Shown: positions 46,180 to 57,262 of the stretch, in pieces
How positions within the stretch are numbered: position 1 is the stretch's first letter
How the letters are laid out: every line of letters starts with the position of its first letter
The notes under the pieces: model-generated
What the model was told of the DNA's origin: nothing
Database searches by the model: none
What the model saw: the letters and a program-made list of their open reading frames with translations, nothing else
Translations under genes and position numbers: made by a program
Source: Notospermus geniculatus
Taxonomy: Eukaryota > Nemertea > Pilidiophora > Heteronemertea > Lineidae
Reading direction: 5' to 3'
Assembly (NCBI GenBank): GCA_002633025.1
Contig: NMRB01000178.1
Coordinates: 246,118-310,117 of the forward strand
DNA: 64,000 nucleotides

Positions 46180-46245
46180 GTGAATCGTGACGTCACAGAG
46201 AGGGCTAAACATAGAGAATCGTGACGTCACAGATCGATATAAAGT
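46180..46245. promoter_or_regulatory. Duplicated CRE sites near a TATA-like word
   Basis: GAATCGTGACGTCACAGA occurs twice ~40 bases apart, each with the full CRE palindrome TGACGTCA, followed by GATATAAAG. It lies beside or inside the putative LTR. Function is inferred from motif identity only. Confidence 0.35.
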
Positions 46246-46684
46246 GTCTTACTGTGCACACATCCAAATATCCTCTTCCATTTTGCCTACAACACAGTCG
46301 TTGATAGTATCTCCTATTCATAAATCATTTCCGTGAAATATCACATCTGTGATCAATGACACGGCACATCTATATACCACAGCATAGACCTAAATGTACA
46401 GACCAGCTGTCACATCAGCTCTGTTATCGCTTTGCGAATAGGCTTAGACACTGTATAGTGCAGTCTGTGAACAGTAACACTCCAATTAAAAGGTGCTGCC
46501 TCAGAGTATATGTAGATTGGGGGGTCCAAGTGGACGATGTGAAAGGTTTTAGGCACTTTTCATGGTTTTTTGACACCTGAAAAAATAGCACTTTTCAAGG
46601 GAAAATGCTTAAATTTTTTGCAGGATCTTCCAAATTTTACCGTTTTTTCATTAGCACTTTTCCATATTTTTTATGGTGAAACTA

Positions 46685-46893
46685 CAGTATAAGTAAAACG
46701 AGGGGGCCGAGTGATGGATGAGAATGTGTTTTGCAGCGGCAGCAGGGTTTTTGCTAAAATTTAAGCACTTTTCATGGGTTTTTCGACACTTGAAAAATCG
46801 CACTTTTCAAGGAAAAATGCTTAAATTTTAGCAAAAACCCTGTTGCCGCTACAAAAAGTCTTCCGTCTGGATCCCCTCGTTTTACTTATACTG
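46685..46893. mobile_element. Hairpin MITE with CAGTATAAGTAAAACGAGGG ends
   Basis: The end word is inverted at 46873-46893 (CCCCTCGTTTTACTTATACT). Inside, CAGCGGCA.CAGGGTTTTTGC and AAGCACTTTTCATGG form further inverted pairs. The preceding 46530-46640 holds diverged copies of the inner word GCACTTTTCA. Confidence 0.8.
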
Positions 46894-46954
46894 GTAGGAT
46901 GTGTTACCAGGACTGTAGCTGTTGAAGGAGATAAGATATGAAGGCGTGACAGAC

Positions 46955-47040
46955 GGACACACACACACACACACACTCACACTCAGACCCACTCACCCAC
47001 ACACACGCACGCGCGCACACACACGCACGCGCGCACACAG
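46955..47040 (+). repeat. (CA)n/(ACGC)n microsatellite
   Basis: A CA-rich run grades into ACGCACGCGCGC repeats. The His/Thr-rich frame across it is not a gene. Confidence 0.95.
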
Positions 47041-47420
47041 AGGGACGTGCATTCCAGACCATGCAACGGAGAACATCATTACGACTGGTCCGGTCGTAGA
47101 ACCATTTTACTGTGTTGAGAGTGGCGCCATAACAAACAGGTCTGTCACCTCACATTTTTGCTTTGAGCTGTTTCGGTCGCCCCGTACTGAATCAAGTGAA
47201 CGGGGAGCCCCGTGCACATGTTTAATACTCGGCTCCTGCTGTAGGCCAAGCTACGAATCTGTGAGAAAGTGCCCACGGACTCGCCATGTTCGCCAGAGTT
47301 ACAATGCACGCGCCACTGGTGGCCCCTGGCAAAAGATTGAAGTTATGTATTACTATGTATTACTACGCACCATGCACTACTATGTATTACTACGCACCAT
47401 GCACTGTCAAATAGTACGTA
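47041..47420. other. Non-coding flank
   Basis: The only regular feature is a ~28-base duplicated TATGTATTACTACGCACCAT unit at 47347-47404. Confidence 0.4.
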
Positions 47421-47709
47421 TTAAAGTGCCAGTAGGTCCTGGCTTCAAAATCGCCTACCTTGGGCCATAAAATATTTATGATAAACGCAAAAACAATAAT
47501 CCCATGCTTAAAATCCTTTTTCTCCGGTAATTCATGTGTAAAAGTTGATTTTGTTGACGAACCCGCGCGGCATTTCCGACACCGAAATCCTCAAAACAAT
47601 GAAACTAGGTTAATTATTGATGACGTACGCGAAGGGAGACCAATTAAAACACAGTCGAAAGTAGGTCAGAACACGTAGTGTATTTACATACATTCAGCAT
47701 CAGCGAAGC

Positions 47710-47951
47710 ATGGATAGCGACTCGGATTCTTCTGCGTTTTTCTCCGATTCATCAGTCGAATTGGATGAAAATATCTTAAATGTACCCAGGGAAGATGGAT
47801 TAGAAGATGAATACTTCGAAAATGCAATTCCAGAAGTAATAGGGCCGTATATGTATGAGCCAGAGGCACCGGCTATCGAGGATGATGCTCTTCTTCCCCA
47901 GGATGACGGCGACGAAGAGATGGCCGTGGATGTCAACAACTTAGAAAATTG
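47710..47951 (+). CDS. First exon of the element-B ballast gene, copy 1
   Basis: The ATG at 47710 opens an acidic 80-codon exon (MDSDSDSSAFFSDS, later PEVIGPYMYEPEAPA, VDVNNLEN) and ends in the donor GTGAGG after two bases of a codon. It is nearly identical to copy 2 at 53035, which is followed by a ballast-type exon. Here that exon is missing beyond the N at 48025, so the gene is incomplete in this assembly. No domain is recognised in the exon itself. Confidence 0.6.
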
Positions 47952-48140
47952 GTGAGGAGCGATGAAATAAAACAAGATTAGATAAATCTATTCTTTTTTG
48001 TATGGAGCCTTTGTTGATGATCACNGTGCTCGCATATTTCCGAGTCGGTCGACCGGACGGCCGCGAGTCAATCCTAACACAGGTGGCGTACGTCATCACG
48101 TCGCGTTGTGCAGTTCGCGACGTCAGAGTTGCCTATCCCG

Positions 48141-50786
48141 TCAGTATACAGGTCCGTGCTGCCACTTAGCATAGGTTGGGTCAACCTTCACTTCAGTGGC
48201 CGTGTACTCGCCCCGCTTTGCCTTCGGATAATGGATGCTATAGCTTGGCACTCCCTTTTTGGTGACATTCTGTTTGCGTCCTGCATTTTCATTGAAGTGC
48301 AATGCGGCTAGTTGCACCCTGCAAGACAACATAAGTTCACATGAAACATTGAATAGTAATCTGGTTGATCTTTAGCCAGTCTACAGTGGAAGAAAAGCCA
48401 ATTTAGGCCTCAAGTCACTAGTGATGAAGGGCTGTAGTCAATGTGTCTTCACAGAATTCAAATAAACAAAAATTCATTGAACTTGACTGAATGTAGTCAG
48501 TAGGTCACTTGATAAAAAAGCCCTCTTTGGGAATCTCGCCACCTTACGATGACTTTGTAATTATGGTTCCTGGTTCGTTTACATACCGAGACGTCATGGC
48601 GTTGTATCCAAAGTGATACATTTTTGGAGCAAAATGTATCACGGTGCCGTGGAAACCCTCCAGCCCAGATGTTTGCGCATTTGGACTCAGGTGCCCAACA
48701 GCTTTCAGAAGGTCTTTCTTCAGAAGGACTCGGCGGAGTGCAAAGTACGCATCGGAATCTGGAAAGGAAATGAATGTGTAAATCAATGAAGTGGACCCAC
48801 AAAGATGTACAATGATGCAAAGCAAACCATAACCAATAATCTTCATAAAACAAAATATAATGATAAACTACAATTACAATTACAATTACAATTGGTAACT
48901 TGACATGAAAGCCATATTTTTATTTAGCTGGCAAAAACCAAGGACAAAAATATGGTGCTCACATGACCCCAAAAAAGAAGTAACATCTCACCTCCATCAA
49001 ACCAATGTCTGGAGATAGGCCCATGTGCACAGGCAGGAAACTTCGGATCATCATGAACGTGAACATTGATGATGTGATTGGTAATGGATTTCCATTTGGC
49101 AATCATGAGCTCCCCATCTCCATCACTGGACAGGGCACACCAATACAGGTGTGTCCGCAGGCTCTTCATCCATTTTCCCACCAATGGATACCGCTTCGAG
49201 AGGCCAAGGAGCTTTTTCCATAAATCTGAAATCATTTGGTAAAGATCAAAGACATGAAGCTAAAGTGGAAAACGTCCATTGTCGAATTCCCCTGTTGTGA
49301 GCATTCACTCCAGGGATGACAAGTAAGCATTGCAAGGATGAAAAACAAGTGAAAGAAAAATACATGACTTACTTTTGGCAACATGCCAAACATCCAAGTA
49401 ATGATGTACTGTCTCCTTCTTATCTTCCCGCAGGTATTTTGCCACCCCCATATGGCCATCAGTTGTGAGGTTAACCTGGACGTCAGGCCTTGCTGCCTCA
49501 ATTACGCCAAGAGCCCTGTCCAGACCCTCAAGCTCCATGTGATAGCTGGACTTGACTTCCGTTGACTGAAAAAGATGACATATTTCTGATCAACATTTAC
49601 ATAAAATTTTATAAAATCTTCATGAGCTGATTTTGCCACCATATATCTTATCAGTTCCTAAAACACACAATTTTAGAAGCATCAAGATTAATTGCCAAGT
49701 CATGAAGTAAGGTAAAAGACTGACCTGCACAAGTTCGGTGCATATTATTTTGTTGTCTACGGTGTCATGTAGGGAATAATGGCCATACTTGGCACAGTGG
49801 CCCATTGAATCACACCGTGCATCTCGGGACAACTCTGCAGGTGAAGCAAGGGCCTGCCACGTTCCGATCTGTTCCTCCTCCCAAACATTTCTGAGAGCTT
49901 GATGGAGGAACCGTCGCTGGTGGGTAAAGAATGTCGATGGGGCCATCCCTTGCAAACCCCAGAATCTCAGTGTACGTAATGTTCGTCGAGGCAAAGTCCC
50001 TGTGGCTAAGATTGCAGTTGATAATGCAGTATTCCCCATTGGGAAATTGCCGATCATTTCCTGGGATCGCCACACATAATCGCCTTCACAAGCAACACAA
50101 GACTCGGTGATTTTCACCAGTGTTCCTTCAGTCGATGACACACAGGCTTCTGCACCGCTCAGACCACACCTCACGCAACGCCTGAACAACTGCAACAAGA
50201 TGGATTCCTGCACAGCAAACATTCTGGGATTTGAATCGCCTCCATCTTCTACTTCCATGCTTTCATTCCTTTAAAAAACATGAGAAATTTTTAATACAAA
50301 GATCATGCTTTTAAATGAGAAAGGGCATTTACATGTACTATGTCTTTACTGTATTATGTCTTTATGTCTTTAAGGCCTGAATAACCAAAGCCAATCGAAT
50401 GATCAACTTTTATTTTTTTATCACACTTCTTTCCTCTGGTCTTTCATTCACTGAGAACAGAATAACATCAAAACAAACTTACAGATCATAGGAAATATCC
50501 AAAGTCCAATTTGGGTCCAATTTTGAAGAATCAAGTTCACTGGCAATATCCTGATCCAGCTCTTCCTCTTCATCCACATCCAACAGCCTCCGCTTGCTGG
50601 CATGAGCCCTCGGTGTCGAAGTAACATGATTTTGTGGATCAAAAGACGGCTGCTGTTCTGGCACCGGACTGTGAACAGCCACACTTCCAATCAATCCACA
50701 TTGGGTTGCCCTTGACTTGCGCCCTGGTTTGATGTTACAGTTTGCCCACTTGTTCTTGCGCTGTGGCTTCAGGCTGACTTGAACAC
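48141..50786 (-). CDS. Kolobok-like transposase of family B (5' end missing)
   Basis: Exons in coding order: 50786-50483, 50268-49725, 49565-49373, 49225-48992, 48758-48587, 48318-48141 (TGA). Phases agree throughout and no stop occurs over ~540 codons. Exon 1 here has KNKWANCNIKPGRKSRATQC and an acidic stretch. Exon 2 has CVRCG, CVACEGDYVWRSQE, GNTALSTAILATG and the first presumed catalytic aspartate in RDARCDSMGHCAKYG (element A has GDGR at this place). Exon 3 holds the second aspartate in LTTDGH and HYLDVWHVAK. Exon 4 has HLYWCALSSDGDGE, and exon 5 holds the glutamate in QTSGLEGFH then IHFAPKMYHFGY. Exon 6 has LAALHFNENA. This is the same order as element A, but the proteins are strongly diverged. 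The start lies in the N run at 51044-51371. Confidence 0.8.
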
Positions 50787-50936
50787 CTGAATGAACACAG
50801 ACATTACACATAAAAATTCTACCCACAATGCACATTTACGGTGGCCCATAGAGCTCATTGATGAAAAATATTTACATTGCATTTTTTTTCAATTCAATAA
50901 TTTTTTCTTGGGGGTTTGTAAAATTTTTGGAAGTTC

Positions 50937-51030
50937 CCACCGCGGTGAGAATATTACCACCGCGGTGAGAATATTTCCACCTCGGTGAAAATATTCCCAC
51001 CGCAGTGAAAATTAATTTTCACCGTGGTGG
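50937..51030 (+). repeat. ~21-bp tandem repeat at the gap edge
   Basis: CCACCGCGGTGAGAATATT occurs about four times with changes, and then inverts (TTTTCACCGTGGTGG) just before the N run. The repeat probably caused the gap. Confidence 0.85.
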
Positions 51031-51043
51031 TAATTATTAATTA

Positions 51044-51371
51044 NNNNNNNNNNNNNNNNNNNNNNNNNNNNNNNNNNNNNNNNNNNNNNNNNNNNNNNNN
51101 NNNNNNNNNNNNNNNNNNNNNNNNNNNNNNNNNNNNNNNNNNNNNNNNNNNNNNNNNNNNNNNNNNNNNNNNNNNNNNNNNNNNNNNNNNNNNNNNNNNN
51201 NNNNNNNNNNNNNNNNNNNNNNNNNNNNNNNNNNNNNNNNNNNNNNNNNNNNNNNNNNNNNNNNNNNNNNNNNNNNNNNNNNNNNNNNNNNNNNNNNNNN
51301 NNNNNNNNNNNNNNNNNNNNNNNNNNNNNNNNNNNNNNNNNNNNNNNNNNNNNNNNNNNNNNNNNNNNNNN
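51044..51371. other. Assembly gap (328 N)
   Basis: Unresolved bases; it hides the 5' transposase exon(s) of element B copy 1. Confidence 1.
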
Positions 51372-52550
51372 GTACTGTAGATTGGTCTGGGTTTTCTTTG
51401 ACGGGGCGGGAATGTGCCAACAAGAAGTTTTCAACCATCACAACATACAAAGAGTGAATTGTGTTTTGCTGATGTGCTTCAGACTCTTTTATACCGCATA
51501 TAGGCCTAGTGGTCATAAGCATTCCAGCCTCTTCTAATATGTTGAAATAGCCACTCGGATGCTAGGGAATCGCGTCTTAGGGAGTCTGGAATCCAAAATA
51601 TTCTGGGGACGGCCCCCAGACCCCCCTTTTCTTTTTCTCGTGCCTTCGGCACTCGAACCAGCCGAGTCATCGACAATGGCAGTGGGCGACACTGCTGGGC
51701 ATCACCCTGCCAGGCAGCCCCCCCCCCCACCCGCCCTCGCCCTCAGCATGCGGTGGCCCCACGGTCAACCACCCGGCACTCGCCAAATCCTGGGCAGAAC
51801 CCTGCAATCATGCATTCTAAACGCCAATGACGTCACGGCTTTAGAGTTATACTAAAAATGGGAATAGGTATGTGGTTTAACATGTCTAACGATGGTTATA
51901 AAAATATGCCAGAGGTGGCTTATTTCATCTTCCTAAAAATGTTGCATCCTAACCCAGTGTTTTGAAGTGGAACTCGAATTAAAATAAGGCATGCACCCAT
52001 CAATATACAGGAAATTTATTTGGCCTTCTTCGCACCTTCGAGTCATCGCGCCTTCGAGTCATCGCGCCATCGAGTCATCGAGTCAAGTACAACAAGCCTC
52101 TACATTGCCCTAACTTATTACAAACTTCATCAGTGAACTCCGTCGTTATCATTCCATTTTCAAGGGCGGTCTTCAATTAACTCAAGTAAAATTCTAGTTA
52201 AATTTGGCATCATTCAGTTGAATCTCCAGTCGGAATACAGACGATTAATGAAATGGTCCATGGACCATGTGCTCACCTGGGTGAATGTACCAGAAGAACA
52301 AATGACAAATGTCAAATGAAATGTTCAAGGGCAAGCGTTGATTTCCTGGGCAACATGATTATTGTCAATATTTCAAGGTCAAAACATTCTCGCTTGAGTA
52401 ATTTATGACACATGTGCCAGTCCATTTTCCAAAATGACTGCTTGGTGACCGCGAGTCCACTTTGCTGTACACGTAGATAGAGGGTCACGTAGTTAGAGGG
52501 ACCTAGATACATGACCACACCACTTCAGAAGGTACTAGGTCAAATAGCAA
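51372..52550. other. Gene-free interval
   Basis: It contains a C run (51718-51728), a ~17-base repeat of CGAGTCATCGCGCCTT (52035-52085) and a copy of the TGAAATGGTCCATGGACCAT repeat edge (52247). No coding region is recognised. Confidence 0.4.
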
Positions 52551-52827
52551 TTAAAGTGCCAGTAGGTCCTTGGCTTCAAAATCGCCTACCTTGGGCCATA
52601 AAATATTTACCGTATGATAAACGCAAAAACAATAATCCAATGCTTAAAATCCTTTTTCTCCGGTAATTCATGTGTAAAAGTTGATTTTGTTGACGAACCC
52701 GCGCGGCATTTCCGACACCGAAATCCTCAAAACAATGAAACTAGGTTAATTATTGATGACGTATGCGAAGGGAGACCAATTAAAACACAGTCGAAAGTAG
52801 GTCAGAACACGTAGTGTATTTACATAC

Positions 52828-53000
52828 AGGAAGTCAACTTCCAGATTTTGCAAATTTTCGACCCCAACCGGGGTCTTCTTCAGGCTGGCACTTAACAGTA
52901 CAAGACTCTAGATGGGGTCGAAAATTTGCAAAATCTGGAAGTTGACTTCCTGTATATTATCACGTTGTGTGTCAATTTTAGTGCTATTTCTTTCTTTGTA
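52828..53000. mobile_element. 173-bp hairpin insertion with a 16-bp target duplication
   Basis: TAGTGTATTTACATAC occurs on both sides (52812-52827 and 53001-53016) but once in copy 1, so this is a clean insertion. It is a fold: AGGAAGTCAACTTCCAGATT..GACCCCAACCGGGGTCTTC is largely repeated inverted at ~52910-52955. There is no poly-A tail. A long duplication plus internally inverted structure recalls Penelope-like or other retroposed units, by inference. Confidence 0.75.
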
Positions 53001-53034
53001 TAGTGTATTTACATACATTCAGCATCAGCGAAGC

Positions 53035-54015
53035 ATGGATAGCGACTCGGATTCTTCTGCGTTTTTCTCCGATTCATTAGTCGAATTGGATGAAAATGTC
53101 TTAAATGTACCCAGGGAAGATGGATTAGAAGATGAATACTTCGAAAATGCAATTCCAGAAGTAATAGGGCCGTATATGTATGAGCCAGAGGCACCGGCTA
53201 TCGAGGATGATGCTCTTCTTCCCCAGGACGGCGACGAAGAGATGGCCGTGGATGTCAACAACTTAGAAAATTGGTGAGGAGCGATGAAATAAAACAAGAA
53301 TAGATAAACCTATTCTTTTTTGTATGGAGCCTTTGTTGATGATCACGATAATGTGCCGTGGGGTGATTATCAACCACTTATCCGAACAATACCAACTGAA
53401 TGACAAGTGGCCCAAATGAGTGCCGCTGGCGCTGCCCCAACAACACTGGACAATGCACACACGTGCCCATTCATTGTATACATTCAGTGCATGGGGGCCG
53501 CCGAACGATTTCTTTCATTCTCAATCCCTCAGGCATGTCAGGCGCGGTGTCTGTCCCCTTCCTGATGCCTGCTCCCATGTTCAGCCGACATTCAAACGGT
53601 GTGTCATTCAGCGGCGGCTCATTTCATCAATTTTGGGGTAATCGCCTAGGCCTAGGGTAGGGACGTAGGGTGCATTCAATGATTTATTTAGGCCTAGACC
53701 TTCCTAGGCCTAAGGTCTAACAACGATAGGCCTATAGGCCTAGGAGGTAGGTCTAGGTCTAGAGAGGGGCCTACACCGGTTGCAGAAATGAATGTTTTTA
53801 GGCCTACAATGTTTGATAATTAAAATAATCTTTTCAGGTGCTCTTGTGACAACTGCCAAGTGCTACCAACTCGCTCCCAGTGTGTATGTTGCCAGCAGAT
53901 AGAACGTGTAAGTGCAAACGACAAAGGGTTTCATCCAGTATGTTTGAATGAAGATGTCTTGGACACTGCATGGTACCAGTATAAACAGCAATATGGACGA
54001 GATGCTTTTAGTCAG
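53035..54015 (+). CDS. Element-B ballast-type gene, exons 1-2 (3' end missing)
   Basis: Exon 1 (53035-53273) is the acidic MDSDSDSSAFFSDS exon, ending LENW with the codon split at the donor GTGAGG. Exon 2 (53838-54015; acceptor TTTTCAG) continues in frame as CSCDNCQVLPT, CVCCQQIERV, GFHPVCLNEDVL, AWYQYKQQYG. The C-x-C-x2-C then C-x-CC pattern and the following valine/leucine-rich segment match the first half of the P2X7 ballast domain and the corresponding part of element A's gene (WCHCNHCRAMPT). The donor after exon 2 (GTGTGA) is weak. The exon with the second half (the AYRQ..IPSCVV region) is not found downstream, where the foldback begins. The gene is therefore broken here. It has no membrane segments. 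Confidence 0.65.
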
Positions 54016-54016
54016 G

Positions 54017-54207
54017 TGTGAAGGGAAAGAATGTCCTAGGAAAAACTGTCCGGGGAACAAAGGATCCTATTGTTACATTCTAATCTCTGACAATTGGTTT
54101 CTATACGCATGCCGCTTATTCCGTCATTCAACAATAGAAGTGGACACTTTTTACAGGGGGACACTTTTTACTGCTACACCGGCAGCCAAATGGGTTTTTT
54201 TCACTGA
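54017..54207. other. Short non-coding interval
   Basis: Nothing is recognised. Confidence 0.3.
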
Positions 54208-54299
54208 ACCCGGAAATGTCTTATATAGTTTTTTTTTCGATGGATTTGAGTAGCCCTGGGGGTCAGTTTTAAGATTCCACCGGGTGGACTCCGGACACC

Positions 54300-55045
54300 C
54301 TTGAGCATTTTGAGAAATCCAAGATGGCCATCGTTACATGAAATCAATCATAACTTCCCTCATATTTACCACAGACTGATAATTTTGGTGTCTAGACATA
54401 GGTTTTGGAGGTCGAGGAATCTAATAAGACCATTTTCAATGTTGGTAATATATTACGTAACTGTAAATCCAAGATGGCTGCCGTTACGTGAACTTTATTC
54501 ATAACTTCTTTCATACTCACCATACAATGATTATTTTGGTGACTAGACATATGTTTTGGGGTTCCAGGGATCCATTAAGACCGTTTCCCATATCATAATA
54601 CACCTCCGACAATCAAAGATGGCGTCCAAGATGGCCGCCATTACATGAAACTGGTCATAACGTCTTTCATACAATGATTATTTTGCTGTCTAGACATAGG
54701 GGCCTCCATTCAAGGGATCCAATAAGACCACTTCCCTTGTGAGAATACCCCTCCAACAATCAAAGATGGCGTCCAAGATGGCCGCCATTACATGAAACTG
54801 GTCATAACGTCTTTCATATTCGCCATAGGCCTACAATGATTATTTTGCTGTCTAGACATAGGTTTTGGAGTTCAAGGGATCCATCAAGACTACATGTAGT
54901 TCCCTTTTCAGAATACACCTCCAACAATCAAAGATGGCGTCCAAGATGGCCGCCATTACATGAAACTAGTCGCAACTTCTTTCATATTGAACATAGGCTG
55001 ATAATTTTGGTGTCTAGACACAGGTTATGGGGGCAAGGAATCCAT
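54300..55045 (+). repeat. ~150-bp tandem units with CAAGATGGC(C/G)GCCATTAC
   Basis: About five units share CAAGATGGCCGCCATTACAT, AACTTCTTTCATA or AACGTCTTTCATA, and GTCTAGACATAGGTTTTGG. Fewer inverted units occur at 56360-56830. Confidence 0.8.
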
Positions 55046-55309
55046 TGAAACCAAATAGAAGGTTGATTAGTCATTGTTCAATTCACATGTTGTAGCATAG
55101 TGTAGTGTAATCAATTCTATTCACCTGTTTCTAACTCTTCCCTAATATGTTCATGAGTAATGTTCATTCATTCTGATTGTAGAGAATACTAGTTCTTTGA
55201 ACACAGTTATTTCATGGAAACTAATTTGTTTTTTTTCTGGCAGTAGCCTGTACCACAACAAGCACAAAATATTGTGCAGTTCAGTTTGTTACTAGTGCAG
55301 CTAGTGCAC

Positions 55310-55570
55310 GAGTACCGCATGGAGTGGCACACTTGCACGTCCACATTTGATGAGACGCATGATATACTCGGGAGCGAGTTCTGTATTCTCCAGGAGATAT
55401 GTTGGCTTGAGCGTTTTTAGCTTTGGGTCCTTTGTCCAGCCAAAAATTCTGGATCCATTTCTGTTGGATTATTTTCTTCCAATGAACGCCACACAGTGGC
55501 TTGGTAATGGGCCCTTTTAACATTCTCCACAAACGCCTCATTGGTTGGATGAGGACTGCAAAGTTTGGAA
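55310..55570 (-). pseudogene. Decayed cysteine-rich transposon-type coding segment, left arm
   Basis: On the minus strand, successive frames read PTNEAFVENVKRAHYQATVW, then LKTLKPTYLLENTELAPEYI with RLIKCG, then CKCATPCGTRA. One-base shifts separate the three parts. The order (PTNEAF..VKRAHYQ..VW, P.YL, LIKCG, C-x-C-x3-C) recalls a segment common in uncharacterised invertebrate transposon-associated proteins. I cannot name the family. Confidence 0.5.
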
Positions 55571-55719
55571 GGTGATGACGATCTCTTTCGTGTTCTCGAT
55601 GCTGGTTCTCACATCTAGGTTTGTGGGTGCTCCAATAGAGTATGTTACAGCACAAGCCACTGCATTTATGTGTCAGCTTGCTATGGACAAAGCTCAACAA
55701 ATTCAATGTCAGAAACACG

Positions 55720-56130
55720 ATGGAAGGTATGGGCATCGACAACAGGAAAGACTCCCAAACTTTGCAGTTTTCCTCCAACCAATGAGGCATTTGTGGAGAC
55801 TGTTAAAGGGTACATGTACATCACCAAGGCATTGTGTGGCGTTTCTTGGAAGAAAACAATCCACCAGAAATGGATCAAGAATGCACTGGCTGGACAAATG
55901 ACCCGAAGTTAAAAACGCTCGAGCCAACATATCTCCCAGAGAATACAGGACTCGCTCCCGAGTATATCATGCGTCTCATCAAATGTGGACATGCAAGTGT
56001 GCCAGCCCATGCGGTACTCGTGCTTGCAGCTGCAGAATACCGGATTGTTCCCCCAATACCGCTCAGTGTACAATGTGTATGCAATGTGGTCAACTTGTGT
56101 GTCACTCTGAGCGGTATTCGGGGAACAATC
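55720..56130 (+). pseudogene. Decayed cysteine-rich transposon-type coding segment, right arm
   Basis: The inverted partner of 55310-55570: PPTNEAFVETVKG, WKKTIHQKWIKNA, LKTLEPTYLPENTGLAPEYI, RLIKCG and CKCASPCGTRACSCRIPDCS, again split by frameshifts. Within 56035-56135 a further small inverted repeat (AATACCGGATTGTTCCCC and its inverse) forms a hairpin. Confidence 0.5.
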
Positions 56131-57262
56131 CGGTATTTTGTGCTTGTTATGGTACAGGCTGCCGGAAAAAAAAGCAAATTAGTGCCCACGAATTAACTGT
56201 GTTCAAAGAACTTAGTGTGTTCAAAGAACTAGTATTGTCTACAATTAGAATGAAAGGAATATTTCTCATGACCATATAGGGAATGTGGTTAGAAACAGGT
56301 AAATAGAATTGATTACACTACATTATGTTACAACATGTGAATTGAATAATAACTCACAACCTTCTATTTGGTTTCAATGGATTCCTTGACCCCCAGAACA
56401 TATGTCTAGACTCCAAAATTATCAGCCTATGTTCAATATGAAAGAAGTTATGACCAGTTTCATGTAATGGCGGCCATCTTGGACGCCATCTTTGATTGTT
56501 GGAGGTGTATTCTGACATGGGAAATGGTCTTAATGGATCCCTTGAACCCCAAAACCTATGTCTAGACAGCAAAATACTAGTAATCATTGTATGGTGAATA
56601 TGAAAGACGTTATGAATGAAGTTCACGTAACGGCAGCCATCTTGGATTTACAGTTACGTAATATATTACCGACATTGAAAATAGGCTTATTGGATTCCTT
56701 GACCTCCAAAACCCATGTCTAGACACCAGAATTATCAACCTGTGGTAAATATGAAGGAAGTAATGATTGATTTCATGTAACAATGGCCATCTTGGACGCC
56801 ATCTTGGATTTCTCAAAATGCTCAAGGATGATCGGAGTCCACCCGGTGGAATCTTAAAACTGACCCCCAGGGCTACTCAAATCCATCAGAAAAAAAAACT
56901 ATATAAGACATTTCCGGGTCCAACCCTACTTCTGCCGGACTAACTCCACCAGAGGGCTTTTAAATTCTTAATCCACATTTTTAGTGGTGTTTCCAACCGT
57001 TAATAATATATCAAAATTCATAATAATTTTGTCCATTGACTCTTCACAAGGTTTTTACTTCAGCATTACCGTAGCTCGTGCATTTTGGAATATTAAAAGT
57101 CTAATTAACTTTACAAAAAAAACACGTAATTGTTGGTATGTATTGAATATGAGTATGATAGATGGGCCGTGGAACTACTGCCTTTCATCGTGGAAGTTGT
57201 ACATTAATGCGAATGTTGATTTATTTTAGTTAATACATACTTTATCCATGATAATACATACT

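Larger units (their letters stand above)
47421..51043. mobile_element. Kolobok-like transposon 'B', copy 1 (right end lost in gap)
   Basis: It begins TTAAAGTGCCAGTAGGTCC, the same terminus as copy 2 at 52551. It then carries the first exon of the ballast-type gene on the plus strand and a six-exon transposase part on the minus strand, as in element A. A single N at 48025 falls exactly where the copies stop matching, so the middle may be a misjoin or deletion. The 5' part of the transposase and the right terminus are hidden by the N run at 51044. Confidence 0.65.
52551..54016 (+). mobile_element. Kolobok-like transposon 'B', copy 2 (left part)
   Basis: It starts TTAAAGTGCCAGTAGGTCC and matches 47421-48020 closely apart from a 173-base insertion (52828-53000). 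It continues past the point where copy 1 breaks and carries the second ballast-gene exon. Its right part is absent; the sequence turns into the 54.2-56.9 kb palindrome. Confidence 0.7.
54208..56920. mobile_element. ~2.7 kb palindrome with decayed coding segments in both arms
   Basis: ACCCGGAAATGTCTTATATA at the left edge and its inverse near 56905, plus CCACCGGGTGGACTCCGGAC at ~54278 and its inverse at ~56845, define arms of ~1.2-1.3 kb meeting near 55,640. The outer arm parts contain tandem CAAGATGGC units. The inner parts hold inverted copies of one coding segment. Confidence 0.85.

Noticed and set aside
46922-47470. 182-codon open frame rich in His-Thr
   Set aside because: It is driven by the CA/ACGC microsatellite and has no other support.
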